64,000 nt of DNA, from NCBI GenBank assembly GCA_029834535.1, contig JAQMWT010000466.1:62001-126000 (forward strand), written 5' to 3'. The notes under the pieces are model-generated. The model made no database searches. It was not told the DNA's origin and saw only the letters and a program-made list of their open reading frames with translations. This stretch comes from Chrysophaeum taylorii. Lineage: Eukaryota > Sar > Pelagophyceae > Pelagomonadales > Pelagomonadaceae. Within the stretch, counting starts at the first letter, position 1; each line of letters opens with the position of its first letter. Shown in pieces: positions 40,101-53,600 of the stretch. The position numbers and the translations under genes are program-made.

Positions 40101-42621
40101 GGCTCGGCGCGTTTTGGCATGGACGACAGCGTCGCGTCTGGTCCTCTGGTTGTGAGGTCGTGGATGTTCTTCAGCACTTCGCCAATGATATCCAAGCTAG
40201 CTGCGAGGAGCTGGGACAAGTGCGACATTCTGTCGGGCGTTTAGCACGGGCCTCCTTGCAGCACACCATCCAAGTATCGGCTAAAGGCACCCGCGCTTTT
40301 TGCCGGTATTCTCGCTGTTGCCGACGGCCTCGTTGTCTACGGAGTGCCCGTAGGGTCCGGCACGCTGGAGAAACCTATGTTGTCTCCACTTGGCTGCGCG
40401 AGATTGACTCTCGAACGAGCCAAACGAATACTATTTGAACCATGCTGCAGAGTGTCTCCCCAAGTGCATGTTTGCCCTGGCGCTTTACTGCGTCGCTTCG
40501 CGTATGTGTACTATATCGTGCAGCGCTGCTAGCCGTGAGGCCGAGCTTCGATGACGCCGCCCTCCGCCATGTCGTGGCCGCACTCGGCGCCGAGGCACGT
40601 CGAGACTTTTTTTGACGCCGAAGACATCGTGCTCCAGCGCCTCCGTCTTCCCCGCGGACTGTTTTGTGGCGCCACCCGCTCTCGCGACGACGAGGACAGC
40701 ACCGAGTCCATCATATGCACGGATTTCCGTGGAGCCGCAAAGACGACGTGCACCGTTTTGGTCCATGGTTATCTACCACGACTCGTGTCGTTGGGTGCCG
40801 TCTTTCCGATCCGGCAATGAGATGCACCGTTGGCACCACCTTCTCGTCAGACTAGGGTTGCAGCTTGGCTCTCGAGGGTACACTGACCTCCCTCCGCACA
40901 AGCTGCGCTCGTTCAGATAACTAAGGCGGTGCTGCGACGTGTGCGGCTTCTATTTAGCATGATGATCTCCTAGTCCGGAAGAAGAGGTTGTATGTGTCGC
41001 GCCCAGTCGGTGCTTTGCTGTTTAAAATGTCGAGAAGAGATATACGCTGGTGCAATCAGCGCGAAGCGGCCAAGGGTGGTGGTCTTAGGCGTCGAGATGC
41101 AAGCAAGATGCTGCCCCAATCAATCAAGATGAAATTCACCAAGTCCCAGTCGCCGTCTTGAAGTTTGGCCGGAAGCCGTCTGACAAGAACTGGCAGTCGC
41201 TCGCGTAGAGATCTGCTCAGAAAGCATGACCTACATGGCAGCGGTGAGATATCGCGCTTCGTGTACTTGGATTCCATCAACATGCAGCCGATGTTTATTT
41301 GTTCTAGGCCATGGGCGCATTAAAAGCTCACCCGAGAATGTCGCGCGGCTTTTGCGGACCGTGGCCACGGTTCGCCATCGCGTGGTGTTGCGTTTTGATC
41401 CATCGACAGTTTAATACACTGCGGTCTCCTGGACTCAACCACAAAATCGGACTGTGGCCATTGCAGCTGGTCGAGCGAGCATGCCCGCGATCTCTATGAC
41501 AGCTTGTCCGCGCCGCGGCGCAATTTGCTTTGCCAATAGTGGATGCGGAGCAAGTACTGCAGAGTTGCTGAACTCGTGGATAGGGCTGGGGCAAAAAAAT
41601 GGGGATGCTTTGGTTGACTTGCGCTATCCCTTCGTCAAGGGGGACCATGTTGCGTTCAGCGCAGTCTCCTCGTTGGCTAAAGTGCGCGCGAAGGGTGATA
41701 TCCACGGCAACGTGCGACGCGTCGGTAATATGGCTTTTGACAAGAAGAGGCTCCTCCTAGACGTCGAGCGGCACTCGGGTAAAAAAAAAAACTAACTGGC
41801 TAGGGTGAGTATGATTTGCTTGCACGGGCATTTCGATCATCGATATGCAACGCTAATGAGCGACGTGAACGGCTATTTTCGATAATAAAAAGGGGCAGGT
41901 CGGCATATTGTGTCGCGATTTGATTTGCTTTGCTTTGCTGCGGTGATTCCCTGCGACTGAGCTAACTAACTAACTAACTAACTTCAGACCTCTCCCGAGC
42001 ATGGGAGCCAGGCCGGACCGACAGGAGCCAGTCCGGAATCACGGGCCTGTAGACGAGGGGCGCCGAAAGGTGGGTCGGCGGAGAGTGATCATCAAGCTTG
42101 TCGCCATGCGACGAGGAGACCGCGATGTGACTGACAACCAGCTCGTCGATAACCTTCCGTCTGCGCCCCCCGGCCATACCCCGTCCCACTGCGAACGTTC
42201 CGGCTGCCAACCGGCCCGCCCGAGAGGCGAATAGGTGCGACTGAGCACCTTATGAAAACACAGCTCGAGAAGCGGAGCGAATAACACGGACCCAAAGCCG
42301 CCGGTCCTTATTATACATACACGCGCGAAAAAAGTCTTTTACAACGAAGAGCCAAGAAGCTACTCATAGAAAAGAAGACTACTACTCGCAATCATTGATA
42401 ATAATCCCTCCAGGCCCAAGATGCTGATCTAGCAGCAGCAAAGGGGCAAACAACACAGACCTGAGCGAGGCAAAAGTTGCGACAAAAAGCCCCTGGGGGG
42501 CAGCGACGCGTAGAGGACCCGAGCGTAAACCGTCGCGCGAGGTCGTGGGCCTAGGCAGCTAGGCGTTGTAACGTCGACCTCGGCGGAAATATTTTCGCGT
42601 AGCCCGTCGGGCATCCTACTC
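37147..42621. other. Gene-poor region of 5.5 kb
   Basis: There are no open frames with recognisable domains on either strand. Base composition drops to near 45-50% GC in the first kilobase. Contents: an (ATT/TTA)n tract at about 37239-37289, a pyrimidine-rich stretch at 37590-37840, TAAC repeats at about 41960-41985, and scattered short open stretches below 160 codons with no consistent coding signal. Some of it may be 3' UTR or a further intron of the megasynthase, since a GC-AG type donor lies near that gene's end. Confidence 0.5.
37239..37289. repeat. (ATT)n microsatellite
   Basis: ATT/TTA triplets with occasional C substitutions, starting about 90 bp after the megasynthase stop codon. 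Confidence 0.9.
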
Positions 42622-44327
42622 CTAACGACGACGACGACGACGACGAGAGCCGAGGTCCGGCCTGGTGTCGCTGCCGCAATGACATGGCGAACACTCGAAG
42701 TGTGACAAGTAGATGGTGGCGGCGAAGACGAGGAAGTGGAGCGCCGCGACGTAGAGGAAGGCGCAGCGGCGCGCGGCCGAGTGCCGGGGCGCGGCGATTT
42801 TCTCGGGGAAGGTGCGCTTGGCGCGGGAGCGCTGGTCATTCTTCTCGGGGTGGTCGTCGTCTGGGGCCTCGAGGTCGCTCTTCGAGCGGCGGAGCTTGTC
42901 GACGAGCTGCAAGTTCTCGCGCGCGAGCTTATCCTTGGCGTCCTTCTCGCGCCTCGCGTCGTCGCGCGCCGCGACGACGTCTGTCTCGAGCGTCGCGACG
43001 CGGCGCTGGAGGAGCTTTGGGTCTGGTTCAACCTCGTCGTCGACGTCGTCGGCCGAGAGTTGCGCGCAAACCCCCCCCGTCTCCTCCGTTTCGTAGCGGA
43101 GGAGCTTCTTGGTGGAGTCGACCGTGCGTTCCGGATCATCCTTGGCCAGCGAGCGCCGCAGCCCGTCGAGCTCGCGGCGGTCGTCGGCCGCGGACTTGCG
43201 GACGTCTTCAAGAGCGCTCTCGAGGGCCGCGACGCTATGCTGAAGGTCCGCGTTTTCATCTCGGAGGACGTTGGCTTCGCGTCGCGAGTCGGCGAGCGCC
43301 GACCGCGACTCGTTGCGCTCGGCCTCTGCTTCCGCGAGCCGCCGCCGTTTGAGGTGCTGGTCTTGCGCGGACTTTTTGAGCATGGCGCGCAACATCGCCG
43401 CTTCGCGCTCCGCCGCCACAGCGCGCTCGCTCGCATCGGCGGCGACGACGTCCTCGAGCGCCGCCGGGGTCCCCTCTCGCGGTCGCGCCTCCCCTCGAGG
43501 CGGCAGCTTCGTCGCGAGCCGCTTCTCGAGCTCATCTTTCTCTTGCAAGACGCGCTGGAGCCTCCGCTCGAGGCCCCGCTCGCGCTCCCTCGCGGCATTG
43601 ATGCGCGCCTCCGCCTCGCGCTCGGCCTCGGCGGCTCGTTCCTCGGCCCGTTCCTCGGCCCGCGCGTCCGCCCCGCGTTCGGCGTCGCCCAAAGCGTCCT
43701 CGAGCTCGCGGATTTTGAGCTCCTGATTCTTGAGCTGCGCGAACTCGCCATCGTACATCTTCAGCTCGGTCGCGAGCTTGGCGTTCTCGGCGCCGAGTTC
43801 CCGTGCTCGCTGCGACTCTCGCCCGGCCCGCCTTAGAGCGTTCGCCGGGTCAGGCGCCGCGTACAGCGATCTGTACAGCGAAAGGAACGCCGAGTCGCTC
43901 GACCGCGCCCTGCGGCTCAACGCGTCCAACTCCTCCTGGTACGCCTTGAGGAGCTCAACGGCGCCGCTCCAGATGCGGCCTTCTCGTCCGCACACCTCGT
44001 CCACCGCCCGCCGCGCGGCCGCCCCCCCTTCCTCCGACGACGACACCATCGCCTCCAACACCCCCCGCGACGCGTCCCCATCCCCGCGAGCGCTCGCCGG
44101 CATGTACCGCTCCCGGAAGCCGCTCGTCAGCCGCGACAGCTGCTTCCGCGCCTCCGCCGACGCCTCCTTCCCGTCGGCGACCTAATATTGGGATGACGCA
44201 ACCAACAAACGAGAGCACTCACTTCGAGAGCGCGTGCGTCGAGCTCGGCGCGCCGCCCGTCGAGGTCGAAACCGACCCAGAACGCCGAAACCGTCTTGAG
44301 TTCCTCGTCATCGCCCACCTCGCCCAT
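42622..44327 (-). CDS. CASP: Golgi CASP-type golgin (CUX1 alternative-product homologue), two exons
   Basis: Exon 1 is 44327-44223, intron 44222-44182 (GTGAGT...ATATTAG, 41 nt, phase 0), exon 2 44181-42622; 554 residues. Exon 1 encodes FWVGFDLDGRRAELDARALE, the conserved CASP N-terminus (family FWKEFDLDSLRLELDE), and exon 2 continues VADGKEASAEARKQL in frame. Further CASP signatures are ELLKAYQEELDALSRRARSS, FLSLYRSLYAAPDP and MYDGEFAQLKNQELKIRELE. A long coiled coil follows (about 130-470) and a C-terminal TM helix (CAFLYVAALHFLVFAATIYL), giving a tail-anchored Golgi membrane tether acting in intra-Golgi transport. An upstream in-frame ATG at 44402 would add 25 mostly Arg residues; 44327 is preferred because family homology starts just after it. 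Confidence 0.9.
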
Positions 44328-44630
44328 CTTCTCACGCACACACTCAAGGCGGCGAAGGCGGCGGCGAAGAAGGCGGCGGCGACGGGGCCGCGACGGGGGC
44401 ACTCATCAACGCAAGAACTGTCCGTTGATAACTAACTCAAGCCAACGGAATTAAGACGGAGGGCTTGCCGCCGCCGCCGACGCCCCAAAAATATATATAC
44501 GTTGAGCAATTTGGGCTGTTGCAAAAGACTGACTCTATATGTAAGTAGGAGTTAGGATTCTGAGGAGGCTCTGCTGCTCAAAGAGCCAGATAGTGAGTGT
44601 TGTGGAGGATCGCGAAGAGCTGTCTGGTCA
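44328..44630. other. Intergenic region between dynein 3' end and CASP start
   Basis: About 300 bp between two genes on the same strand. It holds an ATATATAT tract near 44491, which could be part of the CASP promoter, and GCC/CGC-rich runs. No further gene is seen. Confidence 0.5.
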
Positions 44631-47600
44631 TCACGAGGTGTCCAAGAGGAGGGCCGTCCCTGCCAAGACCCACTTGGCAGGAGGGGCCTTCGTCTTGAGA
44701 TTGGCGGAAAAGACGTAGGTGTTGGCTCGTCTCGAGGTTTTGTAGCACGGACAGTGGTAGACATTCGTCTCGAACCTGTCCGCGGGCGCGGCCTTGCAGT
44801 TGATGACCGGCATTGGGAAGGTCATCTCGCGGGGCAAGGACGGTTCGAGCATCGTGGTGTAGCGCGCCCCCTCGAGGCACAAGCCGTAGACGTAAGCGCC
44901 GTCCCTCGACGGCGCGGTGATGTCGTTGGCCTCCTTTTTTGTGACGTCGACGGCGATGGTGAGGGTGTCGAGCGGGAGATTTTGGGCAGCCGCGCAGGCC
45001 TGGGTGACGGCGGTGAGGAAGGAGTTTGGGTTGACGAGACCCGAGAGCCAGGTGACGACGGGAACGTCGGTCGGCGCGGCCGCCCAGTCTCGAAGCTGTG
45101 CTATTCGTTGCTGGAGGTTGTGGAGCCACGATCCGAGAGGTCTCTCTGAGGGGTAGGCTTTTTTGGCCCAGGTCGACGGGCACCTGTCGAGAACAAGGGC
45201 GTCCTGGAGCGCTTCCATCGGCTCGGACATCGTCAGCTCGCCTCGGAAGCCGAGGTCGAGGTTCTCGAGGGACGTGACAATCTCGCGGATGAGGACGTTG
45301 AGGAGCTCGCACTCCTGGAGGAAGGTGGTGGCGTAGGGGCTGGGTTCGTCGAGGAGACCGCGGATGGCGTCGACGTCAAAGTTCGTCGGATCAGTGTACT
45401 GTTCGAGGACGTCCTGAAGCACGGCCTCGGCGACCTGCTGGGTGTTGGTGACGCCGTCGTCGCCGGCGACGGCAATTGCGGGCGAGAGGTCGACGATCGC
45501 GCGGCAGAGGCGCTCGGACGTGTCGGTCCGAAAGCCGATCTCGGCGTTTGGGTGCATGCCAAACGCGAGCGGCGAGTCGCCGTCGAGTTGCTGCTCGACG
45601 TGCTCGAGGAGTATCTTGTCTTGCGATATGGACGTCTGGGGGGCATGGAAGTAGTCGCGCTTGACGTCGGGGAAAGGAAACATGTCCATCTCGTCGAGGA
45701 CATGGTCACGCATGAAGAAATTGAGGTACTCGGCGAGGACGAGTCTGTCGAAATCGTCGACGACGTAACCGCCGTACGTGATCTCGCCAAACAGGTACTT
45801 GAGGTCGTCCCACGGCACCTTTGCGGGCCCGTTGTCCATGTAATTTCGCAGCACCGCGGCCGACGCGACGAGGTCGCCGATGGCGAAGGGGTAGAGTCGG
45901 TTGGTTCCCTGGGGTCCGAATTTTCGCCTTTCGACCACGATCGCGTGGAAGTGGCACAACGCAAAGAGAATGCCTCGAGCGCGCGGCTCGTGCTCCTCGT
46001 ACTCGTCGCGCGTGAACGTGCACAGCGCGAGTCGGAGGTTGGCTTTGAGACCCGTTGGAGGGTCGGAGGTGATCTTTATCGACCGGTCGAGGACGCCGAC
46101 CGGAATCGCGGGCGACGGGTCCGAACTAAAAAAGAGACGGAAATCGCCGTGCAGCAGCAAAGGGCCGTCGCCGCCGCGGCTCTGGTGATGATGATGATGA
46201 CGACGACTCCTCCCTGACGACGCGTCCAAGTCGTCGAGGAGCTTTTCGACCGATTTGAGGAAGGTGGGCATCAGGTGCGTGTTGTTGAGCAAGATCCAGT
46301 GGCCCTCGGCGCGAGCTACCTCGAGCTTGGCGCGCGCGACCAAATCCTGGCCCTGACCTAGAGAAATGTTGTGGTACGTCACGCCTGCGTCCATGTGATA
46401 CTTCGCTGCGAGCCGATCGACGTCGGCAACGACGTTGGCGCCCGGACTGAGCACAAAATAGATCGGAACGCGCGGCGTCGAGTCGGCGAAGCACGCCTCG
46501 AGCACTCCGTATGTCGTGAGATCGGCGTCGAGGTCCGCATACTCGGTCCCCCGTGGCATATGGCCGCGAACAAATTGTGCGAGCGCCGACGTGAGCCGAT
46601 CGGGCCGCAGACATCGCACCAAAAGCAACTTTTGAAAGGGGCGTCGGTCGAGATCTCGCCAGTCGAGCGGCAGCTTTTCTTTCTCGGGCGTCACGCAGTT
46701 GAACCACTCGAGGAACCGCGGCGCCGAGTCTCGCAAGTCGCTCGGCAGCTTTTCGAAGCCTTCCAGCGCGCTGAGGGCGTTGATCATCCCCCAGGCAGCG
46801 TCGCTCAGCCACGGCGCTGGTGGCTCGGAACAGCCTTCCTTGCGCGGACCCCGAAGCAAAAAGCTCTGCCCCTCCGCGCTGAACCCCGATAGCGCGCACG
46901 TCTTTGCTAGCGGCTGCGACGGCGGCGAGGAGGAGGACAACAACGGGCTTGTTGTTGTTGTTGTCGACGACGCGGCGTTGGCGCCGTCCACGTCGGCACT
47001 GCGCTGGAGGAGGGAAAAGCAGAGCTGCACGAGGAACGTGAGGCGGTGCTTCTCAAACAAGCTGCGCGTAACCCACTGGTAGATGGTGAAGCGCACGCTC
47101 GAGAGCAGACCGTCGACGCGAGTGTGCGCACACGCCTCTTCCGACGCGGCCACCGCGCGGTCCATGCCCGCGTGAAAAAAACGCGTAAAGCTCGCGAGCG
47201 AGTACTGATACATTGGTGACAGCCGGTGCAGCCGCAGCAGCATGAAATACAACTGCGACGCCTCGGCTGCGACGGGACGATATACCTCGCGAGCTTCGTT
47301 GATGCCCATCTCTGCGACCTTCCCCCTCTCGACCGCTTCGCTGATCTCAGCCGCCGTCGCTTTGGTCTTCTCGAGCCCTTCAATCAACGCGACGTCGCCG
47401 AGGATGTCTGCGGGCGCGTTCGCGAGCTTGAACAGCAGGTCGTCCTCGAGCTCCTTGAGTTGGATTTTGTAGCTGTTGAACGCCTGCACGAGATCGTCCT
47501 TTTCGCGCTCGAGCACGGGCTGCTCGCGCGAGACCACTTTCGCCAGCAGCTGGTCTTCGAGCCCCGACTCCGTCACTATGAAGTTGATCAACGTGCACGT

Positions 47601-50600
47601 TGCCGCGACCTCGGGCGCGAATTCTGCGGGTAGCACGTGTGTGATGGCACACCAACACATACAGCAGCACCACCAACACACTACGTACCAGGATTCGAGA
47701 GGCGCGTTTGGAGGTATAAGCGAAAGTTGGCGTCATACTCGAGGTCCTCCCAGCCCATGCGCAGGAAGAGCGTCTTTCCTTTGCGGACGACGGCGCGGGC
47801 GAGGATTGGGTCGAGCGCTGCGTCGATGGTTTCGCCGACATTCTCGATAATGGCAACCTTGCCATTGCGGATGCAGTCGGCAATGCGCGTCGCCCAATTT
47901 TTTTCGCCCAGCTGCATCTGGCAAATATTGTTGGCAGCCGCTGCCTTTGTGTCGTCAGCACCCTCGACCGCCGCGGCACCAACGAGGCGTGCCTCTTCGT
48001 GTGCGCGGATCCACGTGATGCCCTGGAGCTGCGGGTCAATGATGAGTGGCCAGCGGTGACAGTTGGCGATGATGGCGCCGTTTTCGATAGACATCCTGTC
48101 AGCGGGCAGGCCCTCGTTCATCCACTCGGCGATCTTGGCTTCGGTCGTAAGAAGCTTGATCGGTTCGACGCCGTCGGCCAGCGGGATCTCGCGGCTCTTA
48201 AGATCGGCGATCCAGTGGTTCTGGCACAAGTCCTCGCGGAAGCGCGAGCCAAAGGCGCCGACGTAGCTCACGAACGCCGCGCTGAGCGCGACGTCGCCGA
48301 CGAGAGTACCCTCGATCGTGCGGAGTTGGTCGACTTGGGTCCCCCATCGCAAATACTCGGAGGCAAGGCCGCTCGTGAGACGCTCGGCAAGCTGAAGCCG
48401 TTCCTCGCAGTCTCGCGCGACCTTTTCGACGTTGGCCTTGGCCTGCGTCGCCTCGAGGAATGACTGCTGGAGCTCGGCGAGCGTGTCGTCGATCTTCTTG
48501 AGCTTGTTCTCGACGGCGGCGAGGTCGTTCTCGGCGACGTCCTTTGCCTTTTGAGCTTGCTCGAGTTGGTCCATGAGTGGTTTAACCTTCTTGTAGACCT
48601 GGTTGAAGGTGATGATGTTCACAACCCAGTTGCACAAGTTGGCGGCCGCCATACTCTTGGCCTTCATCTTTTCGTAACTGAAGTTTGGGTCGGCAAGGTA
48701 CGGTTCGCACCTCTGGACGACGTCTGGCGGGATGTCTTCGCCTCGGAACGCTTCGAGTTGTTCCTTGAAGGCGTCGACCTTGGCCATCATCTTCTTGGCG
48801 TTGTCCCAGCCGAGGTTCTTCTTCTCGTTCTTGATGAGGATCAGCAGGGTGGCGGTGACCTTGTCGACGCCAGCCGGCGGCTTTTGGAAGCTCTTGAGCT
48901 CGGTCATCGAGGCCTTGTCGAGGCAGTTGACTGCTTCGAGTGCCGCGTCGAGCGCGGGCTTGGCGAGCGCGAGGTTGCTCGCGGCCGACTCCTCGATTGT
49001 CCGCGCTTCGCGGGCAGCGGCGTCGGCTTTGAGCCGCTCGCGGTCGGCGTCGGTCTGGGCGATCTCGGCCTCGCCCCGCTGCCGCCCCATCTTTTCCAGA
49101 AACTCGTCGCACTCGGCCTTTTTTTGGTCGACCTCGATCGCCTTATCGCGCAGGTCGTCTTGGAGCCTCGTGACATCGTCGCGAGTCGTCCTCAGCGTAT
49201 TGAGCCCCGTGTCCAGCCGCGTGATCATACTCGTCATCTCCTCGCGGCGCTTGGTCAAAAGTGTCTTGTAGAAGTTGATGAGCTCGAGGTAGGACGTCGG
49301 CGTGACGTAGTTGCACCGCTTCTCCGCGTCGTAGTACTTTCGCGAGACGAGACCGACGCTCGAGTGGACCTCGGCGACGTGGTACGCAACGTTGTCGTTG
49401 TCGAGACTGTCGTTAAGAAAGTGCTGCGCGACCGAAACCAGCGCGTCGCGCGGCCACGGGTGAAAGACGTCGATTGACGTTGCGCCGACGAGCGCCGGGA
49501 ACCGCCGCGCTCGAAGCCGCAGCGACTCGCCGATCGGAGAAATGCACAGCACGACGTGAAGGTTCGAGAGGACGCGGTCGATGAAAAATTGCATCAGCGA
49601 CTCGAAGCTGTCGGGCACGCCGACGGCCTTCGCCGCGTTTCGGAGTGTTGCGAAGATGGCGTCGTACTCGTCGCGCGTGAATAGATCTGGGATGTTCCCC
49701 GAGGCCAACAGGTCGTTGACGAGCACCAAAAACTGCTCGTCGACGATCTGCGAGTCGGTCAACACGAAAGATAAGGGGAGAGCAGGCTTGACGCCTGCTT
49801 TGCGATAGAGCTCCTTCAGGTCCTCCTTGAAACATCCAACGTCGTACGTCGACGTTACGGCGATCTGCGAGGTCGCGTTGCCGAGAATAAACGAAGCGAG
49901 CCGTGCGAGCGATTGCTTGCCGTTGCCGCCGACGCCCACGAGCAGCGCGTGGCCCCGCGGCAAGCTGATTATTCTCGCAATTCGAACCACGTGCTCCATC
50001 GCCTCGGTGAACAACACGAGGTTCATGATTGGGTTGCTTAGGTTGTATTCGGCGAGATAGTCCGAGAGCACGCGCTTGAGTGCGCTCAGGCTTGTCACCG
50101 GCGAATAGAGGCCCGCCGGCTCGACGTCGTCGGGCCCTCCAGGGGTAGACCCACCTCCTCCTGCAAAAGTCGTCCAGAGGTTGGGCGTCTCGAAAAGCGT
50201 GTCTGTCGACTCGCCGCTGTCGGTCAAATGCCTCTTGGCGACGTCCACGAGCATCGTCTGGGCGCGAATGATTTCGTTCGGCGTCTGAAGTCTGTCGGCA
50301 TAGACGCGCATCGCCTCGTGGACCATCAAGCGGCCGAGCGCATTTGGCGACCGGATGACCGCCGGTCTCGAAAGGCAGAGTCCTTGAAAGACGGTGGCAA
50401 GGTCGCGAAGCGTGAACTGATACGTGAATTTGGTCGCGCTCGGAAGAAATTTTTCCGTCATGCTCTGGTGGAAGTCGAGCACGGCATCGCAGATCGCCTT
50501 GGCACTCTTTGGAATCGATGGGTCAAAGCGACTCGTCGTCGTCTCGAAGTGCGATTTCAGAATCACCTCGAAGATTGACTTCGACACCTCGGACGCGACA

Positions 50601-53600
50601 AAGCCAAACGACGTAAAATGCCTTGATAGCCTCTGAGAAATATGAAAGCTCCCAGCTCGGGGGTTCATCGACGCCATGAAAGTCATGTCGACGATATGTT
50701 TGCGCAACGTCAGGTCGCTCCGGTCGAAGATATCGCTCGTGTCAACGAACTGGCGTACGAGCTCCAGAGGCGGTTGCGTGCCGTACTCGTCGACCTGGGG
50801 CATGTTCAAATCGAGAACGCACACGAGGAGTTTCTTGCCCGACGGTGGCCCGAACGTCTTTCCGGACCGCTTCTCGATCCTGCGCTCGAGCTGCTGTTGC
50901 AACGACAGGCTCGTTGTGAAGAAATTCAAATTGATGGACGACGTGACGTATCGTTCGGCCCCGTCCAAACTCTTCACAAACTCGCGCGACAGCTTCGTCT
51001 TTCCAGTGCCGGAGTTGCCGACGAACAAGAACGCGTGACCTTGGTGAAGCAACCCAATCGCCAAAGACTGCACAGCGACGAGCTCGCTCGTCCACACGAA
51101 GATCGACGCAAAGTTCTCCCCCGCAGGTTCGTACGGCTTGACCATGTCCTGGAACGCCTCGGTGTCGCCGGTCTTCGGGTTGACATAATAATCGAGCACG
51201 CATCCTGTTGACGGCCATGTCCATGCTTTGCCGACGAGGTTCTTGAACTCGTCGCTAAATTTGGCGCGGTCGACGCAGAGCGTGCCGAACACAAAGGCCA
51301 GCGACGAAAGAAGGATCTTCTCCAGCCTTTCGTTGTCCTTGCACGATTCCGGGCACGACGAAAGGCTCGTCTCAAACACGGCGAGCAGCGACTGGACTAA
51401 TGCGATCGGCGGTCTATTTTGAAGGACCTCGAGAGACCTCTCGAAAAAGATGCGCAACAGCTCCGGCACGTACTTTTCGAACAATTTTGGCAGCGCGGCG
51501 AGCTCGCTCGGATGCGTCCGCGTGTGCAGCCAGCTGTCTATGACCGGGGAATATGAAATGTCGGAGTCGTTGATGTACAAAATGCCAGCCCGAGAGACCG
51601 TGGCCGGCGTCGCGTTCTTCAACGAGTCGATCTCGAACACGAGCCTCATTGAGTCTTGCAACGGAATTCTCTCGTTGCTCACCAGCGTGAGGACCTTGTT
51701 GTCGTCCATGACCGTGTTCATCGACTCTATCCACACAGCGTCGATGTCGCCGTCCAGCAGTACCCACTTGGACGTCTGGGTTTGATGAAAGCCTTGGTCG
51801 TGGCTGTTGTTGCTCATGCCTCGCATAATGTGCGAAAGCACGCCGTCTTTCCACTCTTTGCTCAGCGTCATCATCCCGTACAGCTCGTTGGCCGAGATGC
51901 TCTTGGGGTTGATTATTTCGTGTACGCACGTTCTCGATTCGACGTTGAGCGCACGCGCAAGCGTCTTCCAAATCGTCGTTTTGCCACAGCCGGCAGGTCC
52001 AAGCAGCATTACCGAGTGGCGCACCATGAGTAGTTCCTGCAGTTGGCACGTTTTCGACACGAAAATTTCCTCGGCTTGCAAGCTGTGATCGTGCGTGACT
52101 TGGACGACTTTGCGCTTGAGGTCCTCGTTTTGTTTCGGGGGTACGTCAAGGCCAGGAAAGAGGTCTTCGATCAACCGAAGGAAAATCGGCGTGTCGACAC
52201 ACGGAATTTTAGGCAAATTGTAATCTCGCAGAGCGCGCATGAGAATCTGTGCCTCGGCGAGCTCGGGTTCTCCACGTTTGAGCATTCCCGCGACGCGAAG
52301 GACCGACTTGATCGCTCGTAGCTGCCAGTCGTAGTGCGCGCGTTTGGAGAGGAGCTCGTCGGAGAGCTTGTAGAGCGTAACAAACTTGGATGACAACGCG
52401 CGCGCCTCGATGAATCCTTCACTCATGAGCATGTTCTCGCAAATGGGCTTGAGATCAGGTCGGATCATTGCACAGCTCCGAAAGAGAACCTTGAGGTTTT
52501 CGGGTAATTCGGTGCGTCCGGCGTAACCAGGATTCATCGTTATGAAGAAGCCGCACGTCGGGATAAGCTCGATCACCGTACCGAAGAAGTCGAACTTGCC
52601 AATTTTGACGGGTGGTGTCCCATCCGGCAAATGCTGGTATTCGGGATCACGCCGCCCCGCGATGCTATATTTGACAATGGCGTCTTGAACAGTCTTGACC
52701 TGTGTCGCGACCACGGAGAGCACCTCGATGGAGATCCTGTTGAACTCGTCAAAGCAGCCAAAAGACCCACTTTGGGCGAGCCCCCGAAAGATGTCGGCCA
52801 TGGATTGGAAGTTCATCTGCTCCGAACAGTTGAACACGTAGCACGGCAGTCCCAGGGCTCTGGCCAAATCCTTGGTAGTCTCGGTTTTCCTGAAGACACA
52901 GTGTCAGTATTCGAAAGACATACCACAACATTGTTGTCAGTGGGTGAGGATGTGACATCACTGTGAGAAGGACACATGTGAAATCCAGACAGCCATTCTT
53001 TGTCAACAGCGAAAAGGTTCTCACCCGGTGCCGGCGGGTCCGGAGGGTGCTCCGCCTAGGTAGAGGCGTAAGGCTGTCGTGAGGGAGATGTAGCAGCGGT
53101 CAGTAAGCGGCGTGATGACAAGCCTGCCGACATTGCCAAGGTATTCGAACGAATAAACAGTGCGGAAATCGCAGATCTTGATGTCGACGTCGCGCTTGTC
53201 GGACAAGTAATACCGCAGCTGAGAGGACCACGCGAATTCCTGCGCGGTCTCAACCTTGTTGGCAATGAGCGACTGGACCACGTCGCGGTTGTGGACGTCG
53301 ATGGTAATAAGCGTGATGATCTTGGTCCTGAGGCTGCGGTCTAGCTTGCCTTGGACCTGTTTGATGAGAGCCTCGAGCCTCGTCGTGAGCACCTGCTCGT
53401 GCTTCTTGACGGCGTCTTCCGAGCCATTTTCTAGCTCGTCAAGCGACGTCTCGGTGTCTTCGGTCCAGATCAACTGGGAGGCCACCAATGTTATTTGTGC
53501 GGGGAACTTGGCAACCCACTCCTCTCGCGAGCACTCTCCGTCCCAGTTCGCGGCCGCCGCAACAGCGCCCTCGAGAATTGCGCGCAACGTATCGCGCATG

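Noticed and set aside
39500-41800. Several plus- and minus-strand open stretches of 60-125 codons
   Set aside because: They overlap each other in all frames, have no domain text and no consistent codon bias, and cannot be joined with canonical introns to anything recognisable.
42001-42295. Overlapping open frames on both strands near the CASP 3' end
   Set aside because: Frames of 65-82 codons with Arg/Gly/Pro-rich shadow composition and no start context or homology text.
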